NCBI GenBank assembly: GCA_030632095.1
Contig: DAOVJU010000235.1
Span: forward strand, 1-5,966
DNA length: 5,966 bases
Source of the DNA: Chlorobiota bacterium
GTDB taxonomy: Bacteria; Bacteroidota; Bacteroidia; Bacteroidales; B39-G9
Reading direction: 5' to 3'
Shown here: positions 5,570 through 5,966 of the stretch, in pieces
Numbering within the stretch: the first letter of the stretch is position 1
Layout: each line of letters begins with the position of its first letter
The notes under the pieces: generated by a model
Database searches by the model: none
Told to the model about the DNA's origin: nothing
Seen by the model: the letters and a program-made list of their open reading frames with translations, nothing else
Made by a program: the position numbers and the translations under genes

Positions 5570-5966
5570 CTATTTATCCTTTTGTTTCAACTCCCATTTC
5601 CAGGCAGTGTTAAGCATCTCACCTAGATTTATATTAGCTTTCCACCCTAATATTTCATTGGCTTTTTGCGTGTCAGCCCAAACTTCACGAATATCTCCGG
5701 AGCGTCGATCAACAACCTGGTAATTAAGCTTTTGCCCAGACTCTTTTTCAAATGTTTTTATTACTTCCATCACTGAGTTCCCTTTGCCGGTTCCTAAATT
5801 GAAAAACTCAAATGCTTCTGAATTTTTTCCGTCTAATAATCTTATAATAGAAACAACATGTGCTTTTGCCAGATCAACAACATAAATGTAATCTCTAATA
5901 CACGTTCCATCCGGTGTATCATAATCATCTCCAAAAACACTTAGTTGCTCTCTTTTTCCAATTGCT
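5570..5966 (-). CDS. galE: UDP-glucose 4-epimerase, C-terminal part
   Basis: The minus-strand frame is open from the window edge to a TAG at 5570-5572, giving about 131 C-terminal residues of an enzyme of usually about 340. Recognisable GalE blocks appear in order: LSVFGDDYDTPDGTCIRDYI, the conserved YVVDLAKAH, EFFNLGTGKGNSVMEVI, then VDRRSGDIREVWADTQKANEILGW near the end. GalE is an NAD-dependent short-chain dehydrogenase/reductase that interconverts UDP-glucose and UDP-galactose. The visible part is mainly the sugar-nucleotide-binding domain; the NAD-binding Rossmann part and the catalytic Tyr-x3-Lys lie outside the window. A shorter reading from the GTG at 5773 would miss the conserved blocks upstream. 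The gene converges on glmS with 74 nt between them, in which I see no strong terminator. Confidence 0.95.
   Translation of the reverse strand, partial: AIGKREQLSVFGDDYDTPDGTCIRDYIYVVDLAKAHVVSIIRLLDGKNSEAFEFFNLGTGKGNSVMEVIKTFEKESGQKLNYQVVDRRSGDIREVWADTQKANEILGWKANINLGEMLNTAWKWELKQKDK

Overview
The window looks like an AT-rich chromosomal segment from a member of the Bacteroidota, probably a Bacteroidales-like lineage. The strongest taxonomic sign is the DUF4270 lipoprotein, a family I know only from this phylum. It sits between a stand-alone GT5 (glycogen-synthase-type) N-terminal domain protein and glmS, a gene order I recall from many Bacteroidota genomes. A good Bacteroidota-type promoter (ATTG, 20 nt, TAATTTTG) precedes the GT5 gene, and Shine-Dalgarno sequences are absent, which also fits.

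Layout: (1) 1-465, + strand, is the 3' end of an unrecognised protein with a beta-barrel-like residue pattern. (2) 485-781, - strand, is a small GYD-family protein, convergent with (1). (3) 782-1451 is a 670-bp gene-free stretch. It carries a nested inverted repeat just upstream of the GYD gene, two diverged copies of a short repeat (about 878-905 and 1277-1302), a 59-bp palindrome built on a strict 7-nt period (1108-1166), and the promoter of the next operon. (4) 1458-5495, + strand, is a tight three-gene unit: GT5-like protein, DUF4270 lipoprotein and GlmS, with 17-nt and 10-nt gaps. (5) 5570-5966, - strand, is the 3' end of galE, convergent with glmS.

The common theme is amino-sugar and nucleotide-sugar supply for the cell envelope. 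GlmS makes glucosamine-6-phosphate for UDP-GlcNAc (peptidoglycan, lipid A). GalE interconverts UDP-glucose and UDP-galactose. The DUF4270 protein is a predicted lipoprotein of unknown role. The GT5-like protein keeps the fold of a sugar-nucleotide transferase but has lost the usual catalytic signatures.

The most unusual element is a perfect 15-bp inverted repeat with a 3-nt loop and a run of seven T (2320-2355). It has the form of an intrinsic terminator but lies inside the signal-peptide coding region of the DUF4270 gene, which makes it a candidate attenuator between the first gene and the rest of the operon. Otherwise the window is ordinary core genome plus repeat-rich intergenic DNA. I see no defence system, mobile-element gene, CRISPR array or RNA gene.
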